From contig CP099418.1 in the NCBI GenBank assembly GCA_024114885.1, positions 248,001 to 312,000 of the forward strand: a stretch of DNA of 64,000 bases, in the 5' to 3' direction. Below the pieces are notes generated by a model. The model saw nothing but the letters and a program-made list of their open reading frames with translations. It searched no databases and was not told the origin of the DNA. A program made the translations under genes and the position numbers. Positions 1-12,599 of this stretch are shown here, piece by piece. Origin of the DNA: Septoria linicola. Taxonomy: Eukaryota > Ascomycota > Dothideomycetes > Mycosphaerellales > Mycosphaerellaceae. Numbering within the stretch: position 1 is the stretch's first letter; each line of letters begins with the position of its first letter.

Positions 1-2681
1 ATAGCTAAATACGTTAACCTATAAGAGCTCTACCTTAAACTTATTCTAGTAGCGTCTCCTATCTAAGTTCGTATTAATAAAGCCTAAGCCTTACGAGCTA
101 GGAGTCTTCTTACTCCTCTATAGCTAAAAGTACTAGCTATAAGAGAATATATTTGCTACCTACTAATAGAAACGATCTTACTTTTACTACGCTAAGAAAA
201 CCTAGTCTTTAGGCTCGCTCTCTTTAAAGACGCCTTTATACTTATTTAACTATTAATAAAGGTTCCTAAGTATCTCTTTATCGTATAAGACTTAGTTAAG
301 GAAAGAGAAGTTCTACTCGTACCTAAACTCTATACGTAGCTACTACTAAATTAAGTTTCTCTTTTTACTAAGTCTCGGCCTTCTTAGCGTATCTTCTTTA
401 TATTATCGCGCTTTACGCTCTACGCGTTAAGGTACTTCGGTAAAATCTTAGCTAAGAGGCGTTTAAAGAAGTTAAATATACTAATCTTTATTCTATTATT
501 CGCTTTCTCGACTTACTTAAGTACTAAGTCGATACTCTCCTCCTATTCTTATAGCGTTTCTAGTAATAGAATAGCTTCGGTAGCGTTATTAAGGTTTGTT
601 ATACTAGTAAGAGGTCCGCTTAAGGCCTAGAAACTAATAAGAGAGCCTTCGCGATTAGTGCGAGCGAGCGCTATACCTTATATAGAACTTAAAGAAGCTA
701 TTTTTCGTCTTTTCTTTAAGGAATCTTATCTAGGTAGTTCTTGTATTAGACTTTAAAGAGGCGAGGTAGAAGGCGAAAGCGCCGGTCTTAATAAGCGTTT
801 AGGTGTTAAAGAACGCTAGAAAGGAGAAGTCTTGTTCTTTATACGTAAGGGAGAAAGAGAACGTCTTTAATTAGTCGTATTAGTAGCTTAGGGCGATATA
901 AAGCGCGTAACTAGTAATAAGTAACTTAAATAGCGAGGAGGGTCGGGCGCGTAACTAGTTATAGAGTTTTCTATTATATTAGTTACCGCTTATATATATA
1001 AACAGCTATATAGCGTTACTAGGTAGTAACGAAAAATAAGAATCGAACTTAATAGAAGTAAGGCTCTATAGTAACTAATTAATAGTTAATAAGGAAGAAG
1101 AGATCGTTTAGAGCGTAAAAGTAGTCTAATTATATGTCTTATCGTAGTAGCGTGACTACTATTAGGATTAGAGGTCTATACGCGAGGCTTAGTTACGTAA
1201 GGTTTTAGTTATCGTTTAAAAAGACAACTAAAAGTTTACTTTATCTTAACGCTTCTATAGCTATCGTATACTACTAACGCTATTACTAACTATTATAGTA
1301 TATACCTTACTATCGCTAACGAGGACTAAGACTTAGATATCGTCGTCGTTACCTCTACTAACTTAAAAGAGCCTTATTTTTCGTATACCTAGTCGACTTA
1401 CTAGATCGCGCTTTCTATATCGTAAGAGACCGCTAGCGCTATAATTAATAGCTAGAAAGGAGCTATTAGAGCTACTATTACTAAGGATTCAAGCTTCTCT
1501 ACCTTTATATAGGCTAAAAACCTTAAACTTTAAGAATTCTCTATTAGAAACTAATATTTTTAGCGATTCCTTTAGTTAGGTGAAAATTAGTAATAAAAAG
1601 ACCTTTAGGATAGACAATTATTATCTTACTTTACTAATTAGTAATAGAAAAAGGCTCTAGGAAGGTAGATTATAGTACTACTCTTAGAAATCGCTAGTAG
1701 AAAAGAGCTTCGAGAGTATAGGTCTAGTTTAGATTTTAAGACCTAGTAGTAGAAAGTAGCTTAGGATAGCTAACTTTTATAGCGATAGTAGGCTTAGGAC
1801 TTAGAAAAAGGAGTAGGATAGTAGGTTAGCTATTAGATATAGAATCTATACTTAAAAGTTAAGCTTAGGAGAGTAACTAGCTATATAGATACTTATTTTA
1901 GCTATAGAAAATAGCGTCGAGATAGTTAGGATTAGCTAGATTCTTACTAATCTAGTAAAAGAGAAGCTTAGGAAGCTCTAATTAGAGCTCGATAGTAGCT
2001 CTAGAAATAAAAGAAGTACTTAGGATAGCTAAGATTTAGCTAGATTTATACTAGTTTAGTAAATTATAAGTTTAGGAAGCTCTAATTAGAGCTTAATAGT
2101 AGCTTTAGGACTAAAAGAAGAGCTTAGAAAGGTTAGATTAGAGCTCGATAGTAGCTCTAGGAATAAAAGAAGCGTTTAGGATAGTACGATCTTAGGAAGA
2201 TTAGCTCTTTTTATAGTAGAGGCTAGGCTTTAGTAGCTAGATCTTAGCTTATACCCCTAATTAAGTATCGTCTATCGAATTTCTAAATCTTTAGCTCTAC
2301 TAGGCTAGCTTTAGCCTTTAGCTTACTAAGTCTTCTACTTCTTCTTTAAGCTCTATTAGTAGCTAGCGTATATAACTCTCTCTTTCTTCTTAAGTTATTA
2401 CTAATAGCTTACTAATAAAGATCTATAGATACTTATACCTAGATAGAAGGCCTAGTTCTATAACCTTCTCTATTAGTAGTAGTACTTCTTCTAGTTTAAC
2501 CTAATCCGGAACTAGCTTTAGGTTTTCTTATAGAAAGGTATATTTCTTAAGATCTATCCTCTTATAGATATACTCTCGCTTAGAGCTATCTAGTTTCTTA
2601 AGTTTATACGATATATCTCTCTATAATACTTTAGATACTCTAAAAGGGCCTTCTTATCTAAACGTAAGCTTATAGGAGAAG
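1..2681 (-). mobile_element. Older Gypsy element, 3' part (left of the nested insertion)
   Basis: This block is nearly identical to 5465-8134 inside the younger element. It is the downstream (minus-strand 3') part of an older copy of the same retrotransposon. It ends abruptly at CTAG (2682-2685), where the younger element begins, and the older copy resumes at 15927. Its far end lies beyond the left edge of the window. Its right end corresponds to the C-terminal part of integrase; the rest lies downstream of integrase, is riddled with TAA/TAG stops and is unrecognised. CpA and TpG dinucleotides are almost absent, as expected after heavy RIP. Confidence 0.8.
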
Positions 2682-2685
2682 CTAG
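2682..2685. repeat. Target-site duplication, left copy (CTAG)
   Basis: CTAG immediately before the left LTR is repeated at 15927-15930 immediately after the right LTR. Joining the flanks at a single CTAG restores continuity with the uninterrupted sequence around 8131 in the younger copy, which supports this as the insertion site. Confidence 0.75.
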
Positions 2686-2965
2686 TAATAGATAATAACT
2701 ACTCTAATACTAACCTCCTAGGTAGGTATAAGAGTAGTCGCTATAGAACAAGACCTGTTCGGAGAGTAATAGTCTTATAATACGTTAATTAAATAGTAGT
2801 AACGAGCTTAAAATAGTAGCCCTAGGACTAAGAGCCTTATACTAGGACCGTAGGATATTAAATTAATTAAGTAGAGTAAATATTACTATCTTAGAAACGA
2901 GCTACTACCTTACTTTTATACTAAAACTACTAAGCACGGTATATAGGTAGGCCTTTACCTTACTA
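2686..2965 (-). repeat. 3' LTR of the nested element
   Basis: 280 bp, matching 15647-15926 and 23444-23723. It differs from the 5' LTR at about a dozen positions that I could see, all transitions, as expected from RIP. The ends are TA...TA, which fits TG...CA termini after RIP. Confidence 0.85.
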
Positions 2966-2970
2966 ATCCT

Positions 2971-5464
2971 TCCTTCCTTAGTATCTAACTAGATACCTAA
3001 CTACCTATAGACCTTACTTAGAATTACTTAAAACTAGCTAGTTTTTCTATTAAAGTCTATTAAACTTTTAATTAGAGACCTATTAAATAGTTGCCTTTTC
3101 TAATAATAACTACTAAAAACACCTTTTTAGATCTGATTATTATTTACTAGCCGCTACTCTTCTACTATATCCTTAGAGATCTCCTTAGGAATAGCCTCTC
3201 TCTTTTTCGACGCTAATACTTCTAAGTTACTATCTATACTTATAAAGCTAGCTTCGCTAAATATATACTCCTTAATATCTATAGCTATAGCGTAGGTAGT
3301 ATCGAATTAAGCTTCAGCTATAGTCTACTATTTAGCTATATAGACCTTAAACTCCTCCTTACTTATACTAAAGAGCTTCTTTATTTCTATACTTACTACT
3401 TAATCCGTCTATAGAACTTAGCCTACTAAGGTATCGGAAATCGAGCCTAGGCTAGTTAATAGTACCTTAGTAGCGAAAGGTTTTATCGCTCGTATAGGGT
3501 ATATAGTACTAGAAGCTATAAAGAGTATCCGCTCGCGATAAAGATATACGCTATAGATTATAGGAACGTTAACGTAATTACTATTAGGTAGCTTATCTAA
3601 CGTACGACTATTAGGGTAGGCTAGAAACACTATAGGAATTAAGCGATACTCTTCGCCTATACGAGTATACTACTAAGGGATATAGAGGTACGAAATAACT
3701 AGCGAACCCGTATTAGTATAAGGATTCTTCTAACTAAGCTTAAGATTAGCTTTTATTTCGTTAGTAATTACTAGAGATATAGTCTCGACGAAACCTATAC
3801 TATAGCTTTACTTATTAGCGATAATACGCCTTACTAGCTACTTTGCCTCCTTAGGGTTAAAGAGCCCGTTACTAATCGTGTCCGAGATTAGTAAAAGTCG
3901 TCCTCTATCGCTAGTATCGTCTAGAGAGACTATAAATTGAACCTAATCAAGCCTCTTCTCCTTAAGTAGTATATTCTCGTTTAAGGCGATATACTAGAAG
4001 CCGTTAGGGTAGTTAGAACTAGCCTTATCGTTAAAGATATAAAAGGTAGCGGATAGGTAGGCTACGTACTTAACAGTCGTATATAGAGTAGTAACTAGCT
4101 AGTATAGCTATAGTAAAGGATATTAGCGAAGAAGCTATTAAGACAGCGAGTACTATATACTACGAGACTAACTATACTAACTAATAGCTGTGTTATACTA
4201 TCGATATACTATAAACTTATACCGTATAGCTTCGAGTAAAGAGTCTAGGATCTAAAATAGGCCTCTAGTAGAAGGAGAACAAAAGAGAAAGCCGTAGTTA
4301 GTCTAGGTACCCTTATTACTATCGTAGTCTAAGAGCTCTCAAGCCTTCTAATAGACGTTAGAAGTAACCTTCAAGTCTACTTCGGTTATAGAGAACTAAA
4401 AGGGTCCGAGATAGCTTCCTCCTACCTTGTATATTAGAGCGTTAATATCGTCCTCTAGTTCTTAAGTATTAGTACCCTTCTTACTACGACGAGGGCGTCC
4501 TACTAGCTTAGAGAAGAAAGTATTCGCTTCTAGCTTAAACTACGTCTAGTTTTAAGTATTCTAGGCGATAAGGGCTTAGAGATCGGCTATACTACCTATC
4601 TAAATAATACGCTAGTAGAGGGTATACGTTACGTTAGCCGTCTTCGGTAGCTTTAAACCTATAGTATTACCTATCTTAGCTATATATTCTTTATAAAGAG
4701 GCTAGCTAAGGTACGAAAGAATATTAATTAAAGCGTAGCTCTTAGCTACCTTCTTCTTCTTCTAGACATTATCGACTTCTTTAAGAGCTCTACTAACGAT
4801 TATATAGTAGTAGACTTTAGAGGTAATACTATCCTTTATATAAGCCTAGTAACGTAGATTAGGCTCCGAGTCGCTCTCTAGCTTAATTCCGCTATTATCT
4901 TCTAGTACGATTAGCGATAGGCGTTATAGACCTAGTAGCAGCTCCGTCGTAGGTAAAACTTAATCTTATATAGGATCGCTATTACCTAAAGTACTCGGTA
5001 TAGGAGAAGTTTCGATTAAGTTAATAATAGTTTCTCTAGCGCGAATTCTAGTAAGCCTCCTACTCTTACGAAGGATAGGCGTAGGCTTCTTCGTAGAGCT
5101 TAGCGTTAACTTCTCTAACTAAGCTTTTAGCCTCTATATAGTACTAGGCGATACGGTATCTTTAAGATAAGGCTCTAGGGTCGTAAGTAAATTACCTTCT
5201 CCTTCTCCTTCTTAACTAGAGCTTCGAGTAGGACTAGATAAGGATAGGCTCTTAGGCGTAGAGGAAGAGGGACGTTTATTAGATCTTAGGTTTCTAGAAG
5301 AAGGTAATAGTCTATAGGATATTAACGGCTATTTCTCTACTACTAGGAATACGTAGGTCGGTTCTTCGAAGGTCTCTCCTTTAGTAAGCTTGACTATAAA
5401 TCTATACTAATTAAGTCTATAGCCCGCCTCTAGGCGCGCTTCTCTTATCTTATAGCTGAACACG
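2971..5464 (-). pseudogene. Extra coding-like region downstream of integrase in the Gypsy element
   Basis: On the minus strand, between the integrase-proximal block and the 3' LTR, long stretches read as plausible protein interrupted only by TAA/TAG codons of the kind RIP makes from CAA, CAG and TGG. The longest surviving piece is 3418-3630 (70 codons, ending LTSLGSISDTLVG). Reading through RIP stops, the frame continues upstream to roughly 4.3 kb. I do not recognise the protein, and it is not a canonical gag, protease, RT, RNase H or integrase segment. It could be an additional element ORF, a captured host gene, or an unrelated insertion. Only the younger copy shows it in this window, because the older copy runs off the left edge. 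Confidence 0.4.
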
Positions 5465-8134
5465 TCGACCTACGAGAGCTCCTCCTTAAACTTATTCTAG
5501 TAGCGTCTCCTATCTAAGTTCGTATTAATAAAGCCTAAGCCTTACGAGCTAGGAGTCTTCTTACTTCTCTATAGCTAAAAATACTAGCTACGAGAGAATA
5601 TGTTCGCTACCTACTAATAGAAACGATCTTGCTTTTACTACGCTAAGAAGAACTAGTCTTTAGGCTCGCTCTCTTTAAAGACGCCTTTATACTTATTTAA
5701 CTATTAGCGAAGGTTCCTAAGTATTTCTTTATTATATAGGACTTAGTTAAGGAAGAGGAAGTTCTACTCGTACCTAAACTCTATACGTAGCTACTACTAA
5801 ATCAAGTTTCTCTCCTTTATTAAGTCTTAGCCTTCTTAACGTATCTTCTTTATATTATCGCGCTTTACGCTCTACGCGTCAAGGTACTTCGGCAAAATCT
5901 TAGTAGAGAGGCGTTTAAAGAAGTTAAACACGCCGATCTTTATCTCGTCGTTTACTTCCTCGACTTACTTAAGTACTAAGTCGACGCTCTCCTCTTAGTC
6001 TTATAGTGTCTCTAGCGATAGAATAGCTTTAGTAGTATTATTAAGGTTCGTTATACTAGTAAGAGGTCTACTTAAGGCCTAGAAACTAACGAGCGAGCCT
6101 TCGCGATTAGTACGAGCGAGCGCTATACCTTATATAGAACTTAAAGAAGCTATCTTTCGTCGTTTCTTTAGAGACTCTTATCTAAGTAGTTCTTATATAG
6201 GACTTCGAATAGGCGAGGTAGAAGGCGAAAGCGCTAGTCTTAATAGCTTAGGCGTTAAAGAACGCTAGAAAGGGGAAGTCTTGTTCTTTATACGCGATAG
6301 AGAAAGAGAACGTCTTTAAATAGTCGTATTAGTAGCTTAGGGCGATATAAAGCGCGTAACTAGTAATAAGTAACTTAAATAGCGAGGAGGGTCGGGCGCG
6401 TAACTAGTTATAGAGTTTTCTATTATATTAGTTACTACTTATGTATATAAATAGCTATATAGCGTTACTAGGTAGTAATAAAAGATAAGAATCGAACTTA
6501 ATAGAAGCAAGGCTCTATAGTAACTAATTAATAGTTAATAAGGAAGAAGAGATCGTTTAGAGCGTAAAAGTAGTCTAATTATATACCTTATCGTAGTAGC
6601 GTAACTACTATTAGGATTAGAGGTCTATACGTAGGGCTTAGTTATATAAGGTTTTAGTTATCGTTTAAAAAGATAACTAAAAGTTTACTTTACCTTAACG
6701 CTTCTATAGCCGTCGTATACTACTAACGCTACTACTAACTACTATAGTATATACCTTACTATCGCCGATAAGGACTAAGACTTAGATACTATCGTCGTTA
6801 CTCCTACTAACTTAAAAGAGCCTTATTTTTCGTATACCTAGTCGACTTACTAGATCGCGCTTTCTATATCGTAAGAGACCGCTAGCGCTATAATTAATAG
6901 CTAGAAAGGAGCTATTAGAGCTATTATTATCGAGGATTTAAGCTTTTCTACCTTTATATAGGCTGAAAACCTTAAACTTTAAGAATTCTCTATTAGAAAC
7001 TAATATTTTTAGCGATTTCTTTAGTTAGGTGAAAATTAGTAGTAAAAAGACCTTTAGGACAGATAATTATTATCTTACTTCGCTAATTAGTAATAGAAAA
7101 GGGCTCTAGGAAAGTAGATTATAGTACTAACCTTAGAAATCGCTAGTAGAGAAGAGCTTTAGGAGTATAGGTCTAGCTTAGATTTTTAAGACCTAGTAAT
7201 AGAAAGCGGCTCGGGATAGCTAACTTTTATAGCGATAGTAGGCTCGAGACTTAGAAAAAGGAGTAGGATAGTAGGTTAACTAGTAGATATAGAATCTATA
7301 CTTAAAAGTTAAGCTTAGAAGAGTAACTAGCTATATAGATACTTATCTTAGCTATAGAAAACAACGTCGGGATAGTTAGGATTAGCTAGATTTCTACTAA
7401 TCTAGTAAAAGAGAAGCTTAGGAGGCTTAGATTAGAGCTCGATAGTAGCTCTAGGAATAAAAGAAGTACTTAGGATAGCTAAGATTTAGCTAGATTTATA
7501 CTAGTCTAGTAAATTACAAGCTTAGGAAGCTCTAATTAGAGCTTAATAGTAGCTTTAGGACTAAGAGAGGCGCTTAGGAAGGTTAGATTAGAGCTCGATA
7601 GTAGCTCTAGGAATAAAAGAAGCGCTTAAGATAGTACGATCTTAGGAAGATTAGCCTTTTTTATAGTAGAGGCTAGGCTTTAGTAGCTAGATCTTAGCTT
7701 ATACCTCTAATTAAGTATCGCCTATCGAATTTCTACTTCTTTAGCTCTACCGGGCTAGCTTTAGCCTTTAGCTTACTAAGTCTTCTACTTCTTCTTTAAG
7801 CTCTATTAGTAGCTAGCGTATATAACTCTTCCTCTCTTCTTAAGTTATTACTAATAGCTTACTAATAAAGATCTATAGATACTTATACCTAGGTAGAAGG
7901 CCTAGTTCTATAACCTTCTCTATTAGTAGCGGTACTTCTTCTAGTTTAACCTAATCTAGAACTAGCTTTAGGTTTTCTCGTAGAAAGGTATATTTCTTAA
8001 GGTCTATCCTCTTATAGATATACTCTCGCTTAGAGCTATCTAGTTCCTTAAGTTTATACGATATATCTCTTTATAATACTTCAGATACTCTAAAAGAGCC
8101 TTCTTACCTAAACGTAAGCTTATAGGAGAAGCTA
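5465..8134 (-). repeat. Segment shared with 1-2681 (integrase C-terminus and downstream)
   Basis: Direct repeat of 1-2681 with mainly transition differences. The right end (about 7,990-8,134) reads on the minus strand as the C-terminal region of a Gypsy integrase, with an EGPFRV-like stretch. It also contains a short internal minisatellite (about 7,410-7,640; counterpart about 1,960-2,190) in which a 50-60 bp unit built around TTAGAGCTCGATAGTAGCTC is repeated about three times. Confidence 0.75.
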
Positions 8135-11100
8135 GTTTTTAACTTAGAGTAGTATACTAATACGAGATCTCTTTCCTTTAGTATAGTAAGGTCCGTATAG
8201 CGATGTTTATCGAAGTACGCCTTGTTCTATTCTTAGAGACGCTATTAGCGTAGTCGTCCTTCTTCTATAGTCGTTTCTATAGCTTCTAGAGCTTAAGCTC
8301 GAATCGTAAGAAGCTCTACTCTAGTCTTGACCTTACTCTAATCTATAATCTAGAAGATATAGTGTTCTAGCTCGATTAGTAGTACTACGTCACGCCTAAT
8401 TATTACCTCTAATAGTATTAGGCTAGTAGTAGAGACTATTATCGTTCTCTCTACTTATAGAACCGCTAGGATATAGTCCCGAATCGTATAAAGGCTATCG
8501 TTAGAGAGCTTTAAGTAAGCGTCTAATATTGTCTTATAGCCGACTTTAACGATAGCGTTAGACTAAGAGTAGTACGGCGAAATATTAATACGTTTAATAC
8601 TATACGATAGTAGTAGCTTCTCTACGTCGCTAAGGTTAGTCTTATAGTTGTCGAGGATAACTTCTATAGTAGTACCCTACTAGTAAAAGATCTCTTCCTA
8701 TATAAACCTTACTATCTATACTAAGAAGATACTCTTTACTAGGTACTAGAATATACGTACTTCTAGCTAGCGCGATAGAGACTCGCGTATAACTATTAAC
8801 GAATAGTTCTTCGAGATATATAAGCCGTCGATATACTACCTCTAGCCGACTATAACTTAGAGCGGGATCTATAGTTCTCTAGGTACCTATCTCCTATACT
8901 AAAGACTATAAATAGTATACTACCGAATAGCGAGCGAAATCTAAGCCTAAACTCTATCCTACTACTATCGTTTCTAGATAAGATTATACGTCTGTTTAGC
9001 GCTACGATAACCGTTCTTATAATAGTATACCTTAATAATACGAGCTCGTACTTTAGGTTTATCGATAACTCGCTATAAGGGTCTAGCTACTCGCTCTTAG
9101 CGCTAGAGCTAGTTGTTCTTAATATAAAACAGCTAATACTTCTTCCTTAACTACTTATACTCGTTATTAGACACTTCCTTAGGCCTTTATATTCGTATAA
9201 GTACGAAAGCGATATTTATTAACTCCTAAGAGTAGATCTTATTAATTATAGATAGCTCGCTCTAAATTACCTATATAGAGAAAGCGTTAACGTAAAAGAT
9301 ATCGAAGAATTACTCGTTAATTATTAGATCTACGTCTTCTTCCTATTCTATAGCCTCTATATTCTTAGGCGTAATAGGCTTCCTCGATAGCGAGTCTAGA
9401 GCTATATACTTCTTACTAGGAATATATATAACGTTAAAGTCGAAGAGATAGATCTATACTAGCTAGCGCGTTATCGCTATATTTAGTAAATTAGAGGTAG
9501 CCTTATTAAGCTAGTAAACAAGGGTATTTATATTAATCTCTAGTTAGAAGTATACTCCGAACAGCTATAGTTTTAGCTTCTTTAACGCCTTTAGTATACT
9601 AAGGCATTCGCGCTTTCTAGTATCGTACTTAACCTCTACTAGGTTAAATAGGCTAGACTTATATCGAACTAGGTATCGAAGAAGTAGCTCGTCTCGATTA
9701 TATTAGGAAAGCGTATATCTCTAACCTTTACTACTCGAATCTACGCCTACGACAATAAGTCCTACTCCTTCTCTAAAGTTAAGAGTAACTAGGGCTAAGG
9801 CTGAAACTAGTGCCTTTAAGACGACGTCTTTAGCTAGTTAGTGTTCAGTAGTCTATTAAAACTTAGTATCCTTCTATAAGAGTTTGAATAGTAGAGCGAG
9901 GATAATCGTGAAACCTTTAACCTAGACGCGGTAGTACGTAACTACGCCGAGGAAGATTCGAACCTTCTTCTAATTCTCTAGCGTCGGCTATTTCTTAATC
10001 TTTACTACTTTCGCGAAGTCTAGATAGCGACTATCGATACTAGTAAGGTAACTAACGATTACTAGTTGTTCGTAATAGAGCTATAGCTTATTAAAAGCTA
10101 CTATTATATTAGCTCGTTCTATATTATAGAGAACGTCGTCTATAGCTATAATATGTTTAATAACGTAACGGTAGAGGCTAGGTTTAACCTCTTTACTATC
10201 GTACTTCGTCTTAGGCTCTTTAATACTAATATTATTAAGGAACGGCTATCCCTTTATACGAGATATACTCTATAAGGACTTGATTAATAATATAAACGAA
10301 CTAGGTAACGGAATTTATAGCTCCTTATAGTAACGTTGTCTACTATAATAAGCCTAGTAGTAAGTTAAAGCCTATAAGGTCTCTATATAATTTATCGAGA
10401 GGAATTTAGTTATATCTAGAGAAGATATTAACTAACGAGGCTAACGCGTAACCGGCAAAGTCCTTAGAGAAACCCTTAGCGTTAGGTAGTAAGTTCGAAT
10501 CTCTTATAGTAACTTGATTAAACTTCTAAGCTATGTTAATTAACCGATACTTCTTTAGCTTACCTACCTCTATCTTCTTACTAATAAGGAAGTACGGGTT
10601 TCGATAGGTACTATAGTATAGCTTAAGAGTTCTAGCTTAGATTCGTTGTCTTAGTATATCTTCTACGACGTGTCGTAGCGATAGGTTTAGCTTGAAGCCT
10701 AGATACTACTACGGCTCGTAAGGAACTATCTGAATCTTCTATAGTAGAGTAATATTAGGATTAATTCGGCCTAAATACGTAAAGTCCTATATAAAGGTAG
10801 CTTCTCGATTCCTTAGTATATAGTATAATAAATCTAGCTCCTTTAATAGTAGCTCTATACTAGGTTTGAACTTTATAAGCTGTTTAGGCGTAAGACGTAA
10901 TCTAGGCTCGATCGTCGAGAACCTCTTAGTTAAGTACTTACTATCGTAAGGTCTAGTACTAGGTAGTATAGCTACTTCCTTCTCGATATAAGTCCGTCGC
11001 TAGTCCTTTAATCCGCTAGGGTTTAAGCTGTTAGTTATAATAATATCGGCATTTACTAGTTTAATCTTATTAGTAACTCGCTTATAAAGAGTATAGGCGC

Positions 11101-12489
11101 TAATATAATTATCTAGCTTCTACTACCTCGTAGCTTCTTTATTACGAGCTCTCTCTACTACTATGTTAATAGTAGCCGAGATAACGTATGTCTCTTCGCT
11201 AAGCTCGTCGTCTACTTTATCGGAAATAACCTCGTCGTAGGGTCTAGGTTCTTAGATAGCTAGCTCCGCCTCTCTAAGCTTCCTATAGGTAATTATTAAG
11301 TATTCGCTCTCGTAATTCGAACTCTAGCTCGATTAAGACACTAATATAGTATCGTTAAAACTATACCTAATACCCTAGTATAAGTCTCGCTCGCTAGTAT
11401 AAGCTAGCTTAGCTTCGCTAGTAGCTAGTAAAAGCTTCTTAAGTCGACTATTTTAGCTAAATTTAGCGACGTTACCTTTAACGGCCGCTACTACGAGATA
11501 GTTATACTATATTTAAGTCTAGTTATAATTAACCCGTCTTAATAGTTCGAGCTACTATCGTAGAGAGGTACTTTATCTAATTAAGTCTACTATAAAATAG
11601 TCTCTAAAGTAGATTACCTTTATATACGATAACTACTACGTAAGGTAGTTAAAGACTTGATTCTCTAGGAGTTTAGAGCTATTAGTAACCGTAAACGAAC
11701 ACTAGTACTAATCGCTTATCTATCTATACTACTAGTATAGTTTAAAGTATAGTATAGGAGGTATAACGTAATTATCGTTTAAAAAGGTAACTATAGAACG
11801 TTCCGCTAGCTAACCTCCCTAAGTAGAGTTTTCACCTCTAACTACTAAACCTTATACGGAAAGGGTAGTAGAAGCTTGAAAAGCTTATAATCCCTCTCTC
11901 TACTCCTCGCTATTATAAGATCTAGAGTCCTTAATAGTATACTCTATGTTCTTTAGCTAATAATTACCGAAAGTTAGAGTTCGGATACTAACTTCTATAG
12001 AATCTAGACGCGATAAAAGTATTAGAGCCTCTACTAAACTCGTGCCGTCGACTAGAGCTAGTTCCTCGGTACTCTAGCTTTTCCTAGGACTTGTTCTATA
12101 GTACGTATATTACTACGGCTATTAAAACCGGTGAATATAATAACATAGCCGTCTAGAGTACTAATTAAGCCTTCCTAAGAGCTATTATCGTAGTTCTTAG
12201 AAGCTAGGCGTACTCGCCGCGCCTATAGTCGGCTAAGCAAGATCGGGCCGTTCGCTAGTAAGACTAGAAATAGTATCGTAACTCTTACGCTAAAGATATC
12301 GATTAATATCTCTAAGTAGTACCTAATAAAAGTAACCTTACCTCCGACTCCTCCTATAGTAATATTACTAAGAGAGGTTATACCGACTTGAAGCTTTCGA
12401 ACGTATTCGATTAGTATAATTATTAACTTAGCCCTCTTATTAATTAAAGACTTACAAGCTATTATTCGAGGTCTGTACTTTATAGGCAC
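7990..12489 (-). pseudogene. Gypsy pol (protease, RT, RNase H, integrase), younger copy
   Basis: The minus-strand retropepsin-like segment at 12223-12489 is still open for 88 codons and contains GVGGKVTF followed by a degraded PILLGRP-like end. About 2.1-2.4 kb downstream is an RT segment with an IDDVL motif, followed by the FLG/YYR...GF thumb region near 10.0-9.9 kb. RNase H-like GVDSSSKG and LKALKKLKLW stretches follow near 9.8-9.5 kb. Integrase follows, with a zinc-finger-like segment near 9.0 kb and a degraded SPYYSQ-N-IVKVG segment near 8.55 kb. In-frame stops throughout fit RIP. This is the internal enzyme set of the retrotransposon and is not functional. Confidence 0.8.
12223..12489 (-). 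pseudogene. Retropepsin-like fragment of the Gypsy polyprotein
   Basis: An 88-codon open stretch. Visible features are a hydrophobic run (LIIILIEYV) where the catalytic DTG region should lie, then SNITIGGVGGKV and a degraded PILL-like end, the usual pattern of fungal Gypsy retropepsins. The catalytic Asp-Thr-Gly is not visible and seems mutated. The equivalent in the older copy lies at about 20,016-20,280. Confidence 0.6.
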
Positions 12490-12599
12490 GTAGATACTTA
12501 GAATAATTTAATAGATATTATTAAATAATAGAAGGATATTATCCGTTCGCTTATAAAGCTTAGAAGCGGGCCTAGGTTTCACTATATTAATCGCTATAG

